The notes under the pieces are model-generated. The model searched no databases, was not told the DNA's origin, and worked only from the letters and a program-made list of their open reading frames with translations. A DNA stretch of 64,000 bases from Cryptomeria japonica (taxonomy: Eukaryota; Streptophyta; Pinopsida; Cupressales; Cupressaceae), in the NCBI RefSeq assembly GCF_030272615.1, contig NC_081412.1:546416202-546480201 (forward strand), given 5' to 3'. Made by a program: the position numbers and the translations under genes. This document shows positions 24,479-36,852 of this stretch, piece by piece. The first letter of the stretch is position 1. Every line of letters starts with the position of its first letter.

Positions 24479-25643
24479 TGTAGTGTGGTAAATTGCACCC
24501 CATGTAGTTCTATGCTACATAAGCACCTTCATTTTACGTTGATTTGACAACTTCTTTATCATTTTGTCCTTTTGTCCGCATGACTTTCCTAGTCAGCCTT
24601 TGCCTTGGATTTTTCTCAATTTCATTGACTATTTGACACATGGACACTAGCATCCTATGAATTTATAGATTGAAGGTGGTTGTTTGAGTGTTATGCCTAC
24701 GACTAGCAAAGTCCGTAACATTTCTATTTGCGCCCAATGATGTCAATTCCATGCCTAGGTTATTTATCTTGCTTCAAAGGCTTCATTTTGGCTCTCTAGA
24801 ATCTCCATCTTGAATCTACGATCTTGAAGGAAGATATAGAAACCCTTTTGGCTCTCTAGTGTGCATTTTTTCTCTCTTTCATTTTTTATGTTCATGCTTC
24901 AGACTCTCATTGTCTTGATGCTCTAAGGAGGATCTTGTTCTTCCTCTTCCCCATCTGCTAGTCTCCTCACTTTGAGTGTAGAAGGGGAGTCTCTTGTTTC
25001 TTGTATTTCTCATTTTATCTCCATAGCATATCTATCATTCCATTATTTTCATAGTTGGTTTTACCAATCTATCTATCTCGATTGCTCGTGGAGGTGGAAA
25101 TAGAAAAATGGGAGTCCTACTATGGAAGACCTCTCAAACAAAACCCCAACATTTTCATCTTCATTTTCCTTGTGTGCATGTTTTCAAAGTGAGCTTAGGA
25201 GCTAACTAGAGGCTTCAATCATGGACTATCTATGAGAGGTTCTTCTCCTTTTCTCTCTTTTTAGACTTAATATTGTGGTCATTTTCACTTTCTATGACTC
25301 TCCTATTTCACTTCAAAGTTTACTTGAGACATATATTTATCGCACTATACTTTCTATATGCTTTTGTTCTCTATCTGTATGGGATGTTGGCACATCATGT
25401 TTCCATCCTCGACTTGTCCATGCATCCTCAAGAAGAGACTATGTAGATGTTACCAGAGAGTCTCTATGATATGTCCTTTCACACCCGATAGACCTTCTAT
25501 CTAGTGAAATATATTATAGGTTTAGGTATTTAAGTAGTCTGTATGTCCTGGCTCACTAGAGCATCAATTTAATGAGGTGTAGTAGGCTTATTTTCTCCTA
25601 TGGGATTTCATCACCTTGACGGTGTCAAATTCCATCCTCTACA
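24479..25643 (+). repeat. E2 5' LTR
   Basis: It starts TGTAGTGTGGTAAATTGCACC, similar to the E1 LTR start TGTAGCATCCTAAAATTGCAC, and ends CCTCTACA three bases before the primer-like site. There is no second copy to confirm the left edge. Confidence 0.55.
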
Positions 25644-25646
25644 TTT

Positions 25647-25664
25647 TGGTGATCCTGACATGAA
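25647..25664 (+). other. E2 primer-binding-like site
   Basis: TGGTGATCCTGACATGAA has the same position and a similar word to the E1 site at 1341. Confidence 0.55.
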
Positions 25665-25838
25665 CCATTTGAGTGTTGTTTCATTGTGTGTTTGTGTGTT
25701 CCATTTTATTTAAAATTTATTTAAAGTAAAAAGAACTTAGTCTTAATTTTTTTTCCTTAAACCAAACAATGTGATATTTTGTTTTAGAATCCTTTATTGC
25801 ACACTTGCAATGTAGTCAAAGTGTTTTAGAGCTTGTCT

Positions 25839-26243
25839 ATGATCTTTAACACCCAGAATGCCACTAGGGTTATTGTGAGGAGGACTTCTAGAAAAAGTAT
25901 CCCTCTCAATCATTATATTCCTACTCAGTTGGTGCCAAATCCAAATGATCTCTTCACTTCTCATCTCCTTAAGAGTATTATGACTAGGTTCTCTTCTACA
26001 CTTGGATCACAAAATACTACCCCTGTAAATAGTCCCCTAGGATCTCCTCTTGTTGTTGACCATCATTAGATGCAGTCATTGTTTAGTATGATTGAATTAA
26101 ATCATTGCAGTTGAACTTGAGAGAATTAAAAGGGTTCTTAAATTGGGAAAATGTTCTCTCCCAGGCCAAGAATGTGGTAAATACCTTAAGGGATATGATA
26201 GTTTTAGATAGTAGAGGCTTGGAGATGTTGAGGGCATTATTCT
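25839..26243 (+). pseudogene. gag: E2 gag N-terminal part
   Basis: The reading from ATG 25839 resembles the start of E1 gag (an Arg-rich IVRRTSRKS segment and a PNPNDLF segment, against AVRRSYRIK and PNLDNLF in E1). It has a TAG at about 26067, then a further readable portion up to the E3 insertion site. It continues, interrupted, at 33744. Confidence 0.6.
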
Positions 26244-27445
26244 TGTAAATTGGAAAATTGGATCCTAGTAACTCACCACTTAGGAGAGAGAAAGGATGCC
26301 ACTAGGGTGATTTTCACTTGGGAAGAACTTTACATTGAAAAGAGGGGTTGAATCCACTAGATCCAAAATCAAGGGAAACAAGGATATAAATTTTGAGTGG
26401 ATTGCAAGTGGTTGAGTTGTAATTTACCCTCTTTTGTAAATAAGAAAGTTGTCTTGTTGACTACAGTAGAAAAGAGAGAGGAATTGAGTGAAATGAGGTA
26501 CTACCAGTTTGGGATCATGCTGTAACTTTAGATATGAGCTAATTAAACTAACGTGGATCTGCCCTTTAAATTTGGAGAAAAGTCATCAGGACTATGGCAG
26601 GAATGTACTTGGTCTGCCACAAAATCCACGAAATGAAAAGGGTTCTTCCATCTCTATAAATAAACCCCGAACCTACAATTATACCTATGCACCTGCAAAC
26701 TACACACATAAAGAGAAGAAAAGGCGGTGGTAGATAGGGGTATGCCTCAGTCAAACCCCGGTTGAGGAATCAACCTAGAAAGAAAGTAATTGCAAATGCT
26801 TGAATGTAAACAATGGAGATGTATACCTTGTAGATCTGCAACTAGTTGATGACGATTGCTTTGCTTCTGTAATGTAATCACAAATTCTGTATGGAATATC
26901 ATATAACATGAAAAAACCCTAACACACACATGATTGCAAATGGATGTTGTAATATTTCTCCAATGGATGAATGAAGAAGACTTGAATGCTTGAATGCTTG
27001 ATGATGACCTTGAAATCTTGTATCTTCTCCTTATGCTCTGTATCTATCCTTTTCCTTATCCATTTGTCCTTGAATGAGGGTATTGAATTCCCTTTTATAC
27101 ATGCCTCAAGAATTAATTTTCAACCACCGAAGGCTGACAAAGAGGAATAACAAACCCTCAAGACAAGAAATGCATAGGAGATCGAGTAGACTGATCATAG
27201 GACCACCCTAGGGGTGAGGACAGGGGTGCCATGCCCCTGTCCTAGGGGTATAGGGGCGCCATGCCATTGTCTTGCCCTATTTTAGGGCCTGGACAAGATC
27301 TAAAGTAGACACAAGACATGAAGGAGGAAGAGTGAAGGGTTAGAAATGCAGAAATAGGTCCCGGTAAGCAAAGGAGATGCTGTCGCCAAGGTGAGGACCC
27401 GAAGTATGGTTAAAATTTAATGGGTCGCAATTTTATGACACTTCA
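26244..27445 (-). repeat. E3 3' LTR
   Basis: 1202 bp. Its plus-strand left edge, TGTAAATTGGAAAATTGG, matches 32529 onward. Confidence 0.9.
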
Positions 27446-28226
27446 TTTAGCCCCCACTTTAGTGAGAGTATGGCTTACAACACTACTACGAGTAAAATAG
27501 AAGAAAGAGAGAGATGAATATGAGAGATGTGAAGAAAAACCACAAGGAGTATAAGACATCACTAATATTGAGGAGAAAAGAGCCCCCCATTTTAGGGTCT
27601 CAACTCACGCCAAATGATGACCTTGAAATCTTGTATCTTCTCCTTATGCTCTCTATCTATCCTTTTCCTTATCCATTTTTCCTTGAATGAGGGTATTGAA
27701 TTCCCTTTTATACATACCTCAAGGATTAATTTTCAACCACCGAAGGCTGACAAAGAGGAATAACAAACCCCCAAGACAAGAAATGCATAGGAGATCAGAC
27801 AGAATGATTAGAGGACCACCCTAAGGGGTGAGGATAGGGGTTCCACGCTCCTATCCTAGGGGGATAGGGGCGCCATGCCATTGTCTTGCCCTATTTTGGG
27901 GCCTGGATAGGGTCTAAAGTAGACACAAGACATGAAGGAGGAAGAGTGAAGGGTTGGAAATGCAGAAATAAGTCCCGGTAAGTGAAGGAGATGCTATCAC
28001 CAAGGTGAGAAACCAAAGTGTGGTCAAAATTGCATTGGTCACAATTTTATGACACTTCATTTAGCCCCCACTTTAGTGGGAGTATGGCTTATGATACCAC
28101 TGCGGGTAAAGTAGAAGAAAGAGAGATGAATATGAGAGATGCAAAGAAAAACCACATGGAGTATAAGACATCACTAATATTGAGGAGAAAAAAGCCCCCA
28201 ATATTAGGGTCTCAACTCATGCCAAC
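27001..28226. repeat. 613-bp tandem duplication across the LTR edge
   Basis: Unit 27001-27613 is repeated at 27614-28226 with scattered substitutions. Each unit holds the 5' part of the LTR, the polypurine tract and about 150 bp of internal sequence. It therefore arose after or during insertion, not as a normal LTR structure. Confidence 0.9.
27446..27462 (-). other. E3 polypurine tract
   Basis: CTAAAGTGGGGGCTAAA on the minus strand, next to the LTR start TGAAGTGTCATAAAATTG. A second copy at 28060-28076 belongs to the duplication. Confidence 0.8.
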
Positions 28227-28229
28227 ATA

Positions 28230-30478
28230 TGCAAGAACACACAAAACAAAAAGACACAAGACACACAAAACAAAGACAAAGCGCAAAAAGACACATGAAA
28301 AGAACAAGACACAAGATGACAGACTAACTAGCCGAAGATATCCAAGCTTAGATGTATCAATAATTAATCAGTACACAGAGACCAATGCTATCACATAAAC
28401 ATGAGCAATCACATAAAAGAGAAAAGCTGACATCATCCACGAACTATCAATAGTAAAACTATGATTTCATGAGAGGAAGAAGAGAGAGAACACGAATACA
28501 CACTTTGGTGATCCATGAGAAGAAAGGCGAAGAAGAATGAAACCATGGATGTCTCACCCCTAAAACTAGGTGATCCATGGAGAGAAGGACATGGAAAACC
28601 TTGCTCCTAGAGCTTGCCTAGGTGATTCATGTAAAGAGAGAGAGTGAGAACACCATTAGTTTCACTCAACCTCATGCGTGTGTATGCAAGTGAGGTTTGA
28701 AGTGCCCCATAGGAGTCTATGCCTAAGTACACTACAATCTGTATAAAATGTATATTACAAGTGTCAAGAAAGGTGTGATATCTTGCTCTAAGAGACTATG
28801 CTCTGGTTCTGAGAATAATCACCCCGCATAAAAGAAAAGTGGCGTCATCTCGCTCTAAGAAACCATGCTTTGGTTCTGAGAATGACCCACTGTATAAGAG
28901 AAAAGTGATGACATCTTTCTCTAAGAGGTTTCCCCCTAGTTCCAAGAATGTCGCACTGTATAAGACAAGAAGTGAAGACATCTCACTCTACGAGACTGTG
29001 CTCTAGTTCCAAGAATGACCCACTGTACAAAAAGTGACATCTTTCTCTAAGAGGGTTCCCTCTGGTTCCAAGAATGTCCCACTATTCAATTCATGAGAGA
29101 AGTATAGTATAAAGGAGAAGTGTGGGTGTGCCCCCTTAAGATTTCAACATAGGGTGATGTTGATATCTTAAGGAAAGTAGAACAAGGATACCTACCTTCA
29201 CCACAAAGAATATATCCACTATGAAAGAATTTCATAAATCCAAGCAAGAGAGGGAATACTCTTCAACCAAGGATAAGATAGTTGAAAAGAGATATCTTTC
29301 TATAAGTGTAAAGGTGATCCTTGAAGGAGAAGAGATCTTTGTTCAAAAAGACATCTACCCCCAAGAGGAGTTGTCTCAGATAAATATAACATCTTCTAGA
29401 ACAAGAAAATGAAAGAACAAGAATGGAATCCTTCCTCCTATTTCTAGGTGAAAGGGATTTTGTATGAGGGATGACTCACGTTTAGCCCCGAAAGGGATGG
29501 TTGGAGTTATCATAGATGTACATAACCAAGTGTAAAAGAGGTCGTAGTCAAGGATTAACACTCTTGTATAAGAGATAATCCTTAAGCTAGTAACCAACAA
29601 TTTTCCACAAGGAATGACATCAAGTAATAGAACTCACACCATCCACTTAATAGGGAAAAGTGGATCCCTAGAGAAAGAGAGAGAGAAGGATCATTTACCT
29701 CGAAGCTAATGGACAATGAGAAGAGCTTACACAATCTACTAGAGAGAGATTAAACATAAGAAAATATGCAATGAACTTACATGAACACATGCAAGAAAAG
29801 ACATTAGTAAATATAAAATACAAATCTCAAGAAGTGGTAATCTTTGGAAAGAAGAGAGAATGAGCATCATATATTCCCCAAGGGGGATTAGTCATAAAAG
29901 AATACCATTGTAAAAAATTATAATCACATATGAAAAATGTAGCCCCTAAAGGAAATAATGATACAAGGGAAAGGATCGAAAATCCTTGCCCCCCAAGTGA
30001 GGAGAACAAAGAGAAATATTACACATTTTCTGATGGTGATTAGTTTCAAGTGATATTCCATCCTAGTGGAACAAATCCTCTCAAGGAAAGGATACATACC
30101 TCCCAAGATATCATTCCTTTCTAAGGGGCATATCATACTTGTGAATAATCGAAACTATAGAAGAGGTAAGATTTCCAAGAGAATAAAGGAAAGAGAAGAA
30201 GTGGAATACTCATTGAAGATGCCCCTCTCCAAGCAAAGAGGAAAACCCAGAACAATTATATGTTCACATAAGAATAGCCCTATGCAAGAAAAGATATCTA
30301 ACAATGAATGATGCACAAGGATAGAGATAAATTTAAGAAAGAAGAAGAAAAATGGGCTTCATGTTGATACCCTAAAGTATGTTAAAATGAAACAATACCA
30401 CCACTAATGATCAATATCTCTTGTTAAATGGGATAATTATGCCATAGGATGAAGAGAAACATGAAGGGAAAAGAAGTG
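28230..30478 (-). other. E3 internal region without polymerase
   Basis: A/G-rich plus strand with no domain in either strand. It includes a tandem array (28765-29090) of about five 62-68-bp units marked by 'ctctaagag..' and 'ggttc-aagaatg-cccact'. Short frames such as 29221-29412 and 30066-30311 look random. Confidence 0.6.
28765..29090. repeat. About 65-bp tandem array, 5 units
   Basis: Units start near 28772, 28840, 28906, 28971 and 29034. All share a 'gacatc-t-ctctaagag' core and 'gttc-aagaatg-cccactgtat'. Confidence 0.75.
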
Positions 30479-31892
30479 CTAAGGCACAATGTTTTTACCA
30501 AGAAATACAGCTAGATCCTCTGTGAGACAAATATATGCAAGATCATATTGTAGTTGAACAAATTTATTAAATTCATAACATTTTCCAATAGAATGTGAAT
30601 ATAAATCATGAAAAATGTAATATTCAATACCTTTCACTTGCTTAAGATTTTTGTTTTTATTTTGAGGAGGAAAGGAAATGTTCTTTCCATATTTCAACCT
30701 CGAATAGATTCTTATTGCGAATTTGTCAGGATGGTAAATATCATCTTCCCATGAAGAAGAAGGTTTGTTAGAAGAAGGAGTTTCATTACCCACAATTCTA
30801 ATTTTGACACTTTTTATGTCATCTTGAATAGATTTTTGAAAATCAGGGCAATCATCAACATTATGGTCATGGGTTTGATGAGTTGAACAAAAAGGATGCT
30901 TTGAAGAAGAAGCATTCTTGTAGGCTCTCTTGATTTGTTGTTTTTGAAGGTAATCTTTAAAGTTTTGAAGTCTAAGGAATTCATCCATAGAAAGAGGGGT
31001 ACTACTTCCTAGGCCTCTTGTAGTAGTTTGTGTAGAAGGGTTTATAGGGACACAAATTCTATGCTCAAATTTCCCAATTCCTTATCCTTTAAAACCTTGT
31101 TTTGTAATTATATGGAAGCCACGACTATAAGAATGTTGCAATTGACTAGATGGAGGAACATGATCATTAATTTATTTGAAATCTGAGGTGTAAAGAGGTA
31201 GAAAAGAATTTGTAGATGAAGGAGGAGTATCATGTTAAATGCCAATCTCTTTTCCTTTATCAGGCTTATCCTTTTTGGTAGATTGGGGAGGAATATCTTC
31301 ATCATCTAAAAGCTCATTTTTAGTGATTTTTATGCGAGGAGAATGGTCATGAATAAAATGCATGACATCATCCTCTCTACATAGACTTTGATGTTGAAGA
31401 TAGATCTTAGGAGAATAAGGAGGATCTAAAGATGTAAGAATGTTGATGTTGTCATATTGCCCTCCTTTCTCAAGGGTATGTGTAGAAGAAGAAGATGGAT
31501 CCATATTAATTTCCAATGCTTTCTCTCTTGTAGAAAGATCAATGGGTAATACATTAGATCTCATTTCATCCACACAAGATACCCTAGGAGAGGTACAAAG
31601 ATTAGGATCTACAAAAGCTTTAAGTTGATTAATATAGGAAATGCATTTTGTTAACAATATCACCATAATGTAATATAAATGATACATGATAGCTTTGGGA
31701 TCTAATTGAAAAGAATAATTTGGAAATCCTAACAACACAATATGACCAAGTGCTATGAAGAAAGAGAAGGAACAAGAAATGAAAGAAACTCTTATCCGAC
31801 ATATGATAAATATATGCAAAAACTAATGTAATCACATGTGAAAGAGCAAGTAAATCCAATTTATCAATTGCCATTAAAAGTCTTTTAAGCAA
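30479..31892 (-). pseudogene. gag: E3 gag-like protein, decayed
   Basis: One minus-strand frame runs from about 31819 (possibly 31892 in another frame) to 30479, with in-frame TAA codons at about 31235, 31170 and 31088. The C-terminal part (30988-30479) has FCSTHQTHDHNVDDCPDF, a Cys/His cluster like that of E1 gag. A second look-alike, YIFHDLYSHSIGKCYEF, lies about 85 residues later. The N-terminal region is Ser/Pro-rich with a charged tail (KKDKPDKGKE). A clear capsid block is not visible, so the gag call rests on context and the Cys/His motif. Confidence 0.55.
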
Positions 31893-32129
31893 AATCTAAA
31901 TTTGCTGGGAAAGAAGATCTAAAATTAGGACCTTTTTATGAAAATTAATTTTAAGATGTGAATTTGATGAAATTTGAATTTGTGTGTGACCTTAAAGAGT
32001 ATTAAGATTGATAAAGTACATTGATTTTCTAGATCTAAGTAGAAAAATACAAGCAATTCCGTCTCCCAAAATTTTGGGGAAAAAGTCGAGGACCGTGGAA
32101 GGAACGCACGCAGTTTGACCAACTTCTTT

Positions 32130-32509
32130 TAAATTTTTCAGGGATGATAGATTATGGTTTTAATTTGGAATCCAAAAAAACAGCTGATTTGGAGATGTCT
32201 AGATCAGTCAAACTTGTAGTCAAAGGTCGACAATAGAAGAATCTTAAAAATTAGGGTTTTATGATTTAACCACAGAATTTTCAGAAAAAAGAGATAGATT
32301 TGAATTGCAATTTTGAAATAGAAATCAGATCTATAACAAGCAATTAAAATTTTACACCTCACAAGCTTAATTTTCTCAAAATGAAAAATTAGGGTTTTTA
32401 TGCAATTAACCTCTAAAATTTATAAATAGATCAAACTTGAAAATGAAAATTTGTAATTCAAATTGCAATTAATCAGATCTAGGAATGAGAAATCACAATT
32501 AATGTGTAT
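32130..32509 (-). other. E3 leader, related to E1 leader
   Basis: AT-rich. On the minus strand it repeats the 'aaaccctaattttt' and 'gaggttaattgca' words seen at 1464-1640. Confidence 0.5.
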
Positions 32510-32525
32510 CATGTCGGGTTCACCA
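32510..32525 (-). other. E3 primer-binding-like site
   Basis: Minus strand TGGTGAACCCGACATG, three bases inside the LTR end, almost identical to the E1 site. Confidence 0.7.
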
Positions 32526-32528
32526 AAA

Positions 32529-33738
32529 TGTAAATTGGAAAATTGGATCCTAGTGACTCCCCACCTATGAGAGAGAAAGGAAGCCACTAGGATAATTTTC
32601 AGTTGGGAAGACCTTTACATTCAAAAGAGGGGTTGAATCCTCTATATCCAAATCCAAGAGAAACAAGGATGTGAATTCTAGGTGGATTGCAAGTGGTTGA
32701 AGTGTGATTTACCCTCTTTTGTAAATGATAAAGTTGACTTGTTGACTATGTGGAAAAGAGAGGAAATGAGTGAAATGGGGTGCTACCAGTTTGGGATCGT
32801 GCTATAACTTTGGATCTAAGCTAATTAAACTGATACAAATCTACCCTAAAAATTTGGAGAAAATTCATCTGGACCGTGGTGGGAATGTACATGGTCCACC
32901 ACAAAATCCACGAAATGAAAAGGGTTCTTTTGTCTCTGCAAATGAATCCCAAACCTACAATTACAATTGCACACCTACAACCTACACACAAAAAGAGAAG
33001 AAAAGGGGGTGGTGGATAGGGGTTTGCCTCAATCAAACCCTGGTTGAGGAATCAACCTGGAAAGAAAGTAATTGCAAATGCTTGAACGTAAACAATAGAG
33101 ATGTATACCTTGTAGATCTGCAACTTGTTGATGATGATTGCTTTGCTTCTTGAATGTAATCACAAATGTTGTATGGAATGGCATGTAACATGACAAAACC
33201 CTAACATACACACATGCTTGCAAATGGATGTTGTAATGTTGCTCCAATGGATGAATGAAGAAGACTTGAATGCTTGAATGCTTGAATGCTTGATGATGAC
33301 CTTGAAATCTTATATCTTCTCTTTATGCTCTCTATCTATCCTTTTCCTTATCCATTCATCCTTGAATGAGGGTTTTGAATTCTCTTTTACACTTGCCTCA
33401 AGGATTAATTTTCAACGACCGAAGGCTGACAAAGAGGAATTACAAACCCCAAAGATAATAAATGCATAGGAGATCATGCAGATTGATCATAGGACCACCC
33501 TAAGGGGTGAGGATAGGGGTGTCATGCCCCTATCCTAGGGGGACACGGGTGCCACACCACTGTCTTGGCCTATTTTGGGACCCAGACAGGGTCTAAAGTA
33601 GACACAAGACATGAAGGAGGAAGAGTGAAGGGTTGGAAATGCAAAAATAGGTCCCGATAAGGGAAGGGGATGTTGTCACCAAGGTGAGGATGCAAAATGT
33701 GGTTAAAATTGCACAAGTCACAATTTTATGATACTACA
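32529..33738 (-). repeat. E3 5' LTR
   Basis: 1210 bp, matching 26244-27445. It ends next to the attct duplication. The frames at 32770-33153 are mirrored in the left LTR and are LTR by-products. Confidence 0.9.
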
Positions 33739-33743
33739 ATTCT

Positions 33744-35268
33744 TAATTGTTAAGAGTCATGTTCCCTTTGTAGATACTTCCTCTAGTCAAGTCACTAATA
33801 TTAATTCTTAGATCAGTGTTGAGATTCCTAGAGTGATGATACACATGGTTGACAATGGACCTACAATTGAGTCCCATATTCCTAGTTTTAATGCCTCTAG
33901 TATTCCCCTAGGTTACACTTGTATGTCCAATAGCTCTATGACTACTTCCTCTGGTGTCGATCTTGAGGTTGGTACTACCTCTAATGGTGGTACTAGACCT
34001 CATGCTAGTGCTAGTGGAGGTGGTGGCCACAACACTCATACATCCACTACTATGCATGGCATACCTCCACCTACTAATCTCATTTTAAACACGATATTGC
34101 AAAAAATGGGACAGTTACAACAATAACTCACAAATCTTGCATCCAACTTTGGTTACTGTTTTCTACCTACCTATTATCACAAGAGTCCACTTGAATTGAG
34201 TATTCTTAATACCATCCTTTTCCTGGGGTTGAAGGCATTGAAGTTTGATCAGTTTAATGTAGAAGGGGATCCAATGTCCATATTATTTTGTTTATGACCA
34301 TGTGTAGTGACTAGTATAATTTGGATTTCATTTTGCTTAACTTATTCTCCCAGTTTGTTAATGGAACCACATTATAATGGTATAGCTCCTCTCCAGATCA
34401 TTCAATCTGAAAATTTGATCAACTCATGGATATGTTCCTCAAACAACTTCAAGCAAACATTTGTAATAGGTTCACCATAGCTGATCTTGTTCATTGTAAG
34501 CAAAAGATGAATGAGAGGATCACTAATTTAATTTCTCTCTACCAATCTATCTCTACTAGAATTTGTTTTTCCCTACCAAATAGCGACCTACAAAGGATGT
34601 TCATCAGTAATCTATAGCCGACATTGAGAGAAAAGTTGTCTCTTACCCAATATCAAATTTTGCTAATTGGTGTTCCACACTCACTAACTACCAACATATG
34701 ATGATTCACATTAGAGAATCCATTTCAAACTCTCATGCTGACATCTTTAGGGGTATGGTTTCCATGGAAGGGTCTAGAAAGATCAAAGTTGTGGCTAATG
34801 TCTTAATTATACCTCAGGCAACTAAGAGATCCACATAAGAACCACAGTGCAATAGGGTATTTACTAAGTTAAATGATTCCTATTTGTGCATAATACAAAC
34901 ATTGTTAAAGGATAATTTGATAACCCTTCCTAAGATCATACCTCTTCCTGACAACAGACCATACCTTTTGTGGTATGATGGTTCAAAATTCTTTCAGTTT
35001 CACCATATACCTAGACATGATATTAAATGTTGCACTCATCTTAGAAATCTTTTCCAAGACCACATAGACAATGGAGCTCTTTAGGTTGGGAAGAGAAAAA
35101 AAGTCTAATAAATTTGTTGACAAGGCAAATAGTGAGTTGCAAATATATGTAGATCCTTTCTTGCCTCGCTTGTCTAAATTTTTCTTTGCATCATCTTTGG
35201 GTCTAGAATTAAATGAAGGCCCTTATGTTAATATGGTTACTATCATTCCAATCTCACCGCCTAAGTAG
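33744..35268 (+). pseudogene. gag: E2 gag, main part, decayed
   Basis: The reading resumes after the E3 insertion. 33833-34126 is a Ser/Thr/Gly-rich linker. At 34230-34620 the gag block appears (FDQFNVEGDPMS, then FDQLMDMFLKQLQ, then DLVHCKQKMNERI, then LQRMFISNL), parallel to E1 3310-3670. At about 34990-35080 the Cys/His segment FFQFHHIPRHDIKCCTHL is followed by FQDHIDNG. Several stops and shifts interrupt it (for example at 34126, about 34295 and 34617). Confidence 0.7.
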
Positions 35269-35269
35269 A

Positions 35270-35771
35270 GGGCAAAAACCATTTATATAACTTTCACCCC
35301 TCTATATGTCCCTTATTGTGGAGTTCTTTTCCTATCTACTCTTGTACTACAATGGGTTATGTATTCTATCCCTTCTTCATCAATAGTTAGGGACAAACCT
35401 ACTCCTTTGCATAGATCTCCTCACTTGCCTAGGATTACACAACCCCTAACAGTGTCTTTCATTCCCACAACTACTTCTAATGCAAACAAGTGAAAGAATA
35501 TTGTGTTGTTAAAGTTTGTAGTCTTCCTTGAGCTTCTGATCCTAGCTAACATCCCTCACCCTTCTTGATACTCTAAAGGTAAGTGTTCATGTCATGCTTA
35601 CTCATCAGCATTGTCTCCTACATCATAGCCTTTGAGGGTAACCCTTGTTCCTCCAAGTACTCTTAGAGCACAAACAGGAGGGGCACCCCATGGCTATATA
35701 TATAGTGCCTATCTCAACTACACCTCCTACTTCATTGGTTAGGCCTCCTCATTTGCTAGAAATGGTCATTG
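35270..35771. other. No gene recognised
   Basis: Probably the decayed continuation of E2. Short frames only. Confidence 0.45.
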
Positions 35772-36531
35772 TGACATTGTTGCTACTAGGATGTGTTTTT
35801 GTCATTGATGTCAACATATTCTTGCTTTGGTGATTGCAGATTGGTTTATTGGGATTATGGTTTGGTGTATGGAGTATCTATAGTATCACTATATTCTTCT
35901 GTATTGGTTTTGGTGATCCGAGAAGCTTAATTGATCATATCATATGGTCTAGTTTTATAGTTTTTTCTTTTCTGATCAATGCTTTACAGAGCTCAGTATT
36001 TCCTTTGGTATATTCTGATGTGATCAGATCTTGATCTAAGTCTTTGAGAGATTGTTTGGGATGGTCTTGTATGTCTTCAGTTCAGATGGTTCATGATTTG
36101 GTGCTCTGCAAGTTGTCTTTCTTCATGACAGTTGCTTCTATTTGAGTGTTCTTGAGTTTCAACCATTGATAGATGAAGGTTTGATAAATGGTGTTGGCAC
36201 AACTATTTTTGATGGTTCTAACATGCTTGGTGGTGTTTCCTAATTGTGTTCTATTTATTTTTATGATCCACATTGATCATTGTGTGAGTTCTTGGTGATT
36301 TTGTTGAACCGGTGATGTTCTTTGTGTTATGTGGTTTTCTTGGTGGTGTAGCATGTTGTGGTTGATCTTGGCATGATTTTTGGTGGTGTTGCATGTTTGA
36401 AGATTTGAATTAGGTCCATGTTATGTCATGTATATCATTATATTTGTCTAGTGGCCAATCTTTGTATCATGTGATATGATTTTGTAATTGTGAGTGTCAA
36501 GGTTTATGGATTCTATAAATAGGTGGGGTAA
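35772..36531 (+). repeat. LTR fragment, same family as 22557-23918
   Basis: Matches the first about 790 bp of the solo LTR (tgttgctactagga..., gtcaacatattc, ggtggtgtttcctaat) and stops abruptly at the CACCA end of the next transposon. The missing 3' part was not found further right. Confidence 0.75.
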
Positions 36532-36852
36532 GTGCACCAAGATGGTGAACAAAAAAGTGGCCTCATGCAAAAAAAAAATGAAAATTTTCATAACCTATGC
36601 GTATTCTAAAAATTCAAAAATGTGTTAGGCTTGGTAACACCAAGCCTAGCCAAAAACAATTAAAAAAACAAAAAGTTCCTCAAAACCCATACAGGTTTTG
36701 AGGAACATTATATTTTTTGGTAACCTGTGGGTTTTGGCCATTTTCAACACCAAAACCTATGGAAAAGTAGCAAAAGGAAGCCAAAAAACCATAGAACCCG
36801 CATGGGTTTGGAATCATTTTGGATTTTTCCAGCATTAAGAGCAATTTTCAAC

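Larger units (their letters stand above)
26244..33738 (-). mobile_element. E3: non-autonomous Gypsy-like element in E2 gag
   Basis: This 7495-bp element has LTRs at 26244-27445 and 32529-33738 and a perfect 5-bp duplication attct (26239-26243, 33739-33743). Orientation is minus: the primer-like site adjoins the right LTR and the polypurine tract adjoins the left LTR. The internal region holds a decayed gag-like frame (30479-31892), a repeat array and a long A/G-rich stretch with no polymerase motif. A 613-bp tandem duplication spans the left LTR edge. Confidence 0.9.
24479..35268 (+). mobile_element. E2: Gypsy-like element split by E3
   Basis: A left LTR (24479-25643) is followed by a primer-binding-like site (25647) and a gag reading that starts at 25839. 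The reading is cut at 26243 by the insertion of E3 and resumes at 33744. No polymerase was seen. The right LTR was not found, so the 3' end past about 35268 is lost or unrecognised. Confidence 0.65.

Noticed and set aside
32770-33153. 127-codon plus-strand frame
   Set aside because: It lies within the E3 LTR and is mirrored in the other LTR at 26509-26733.
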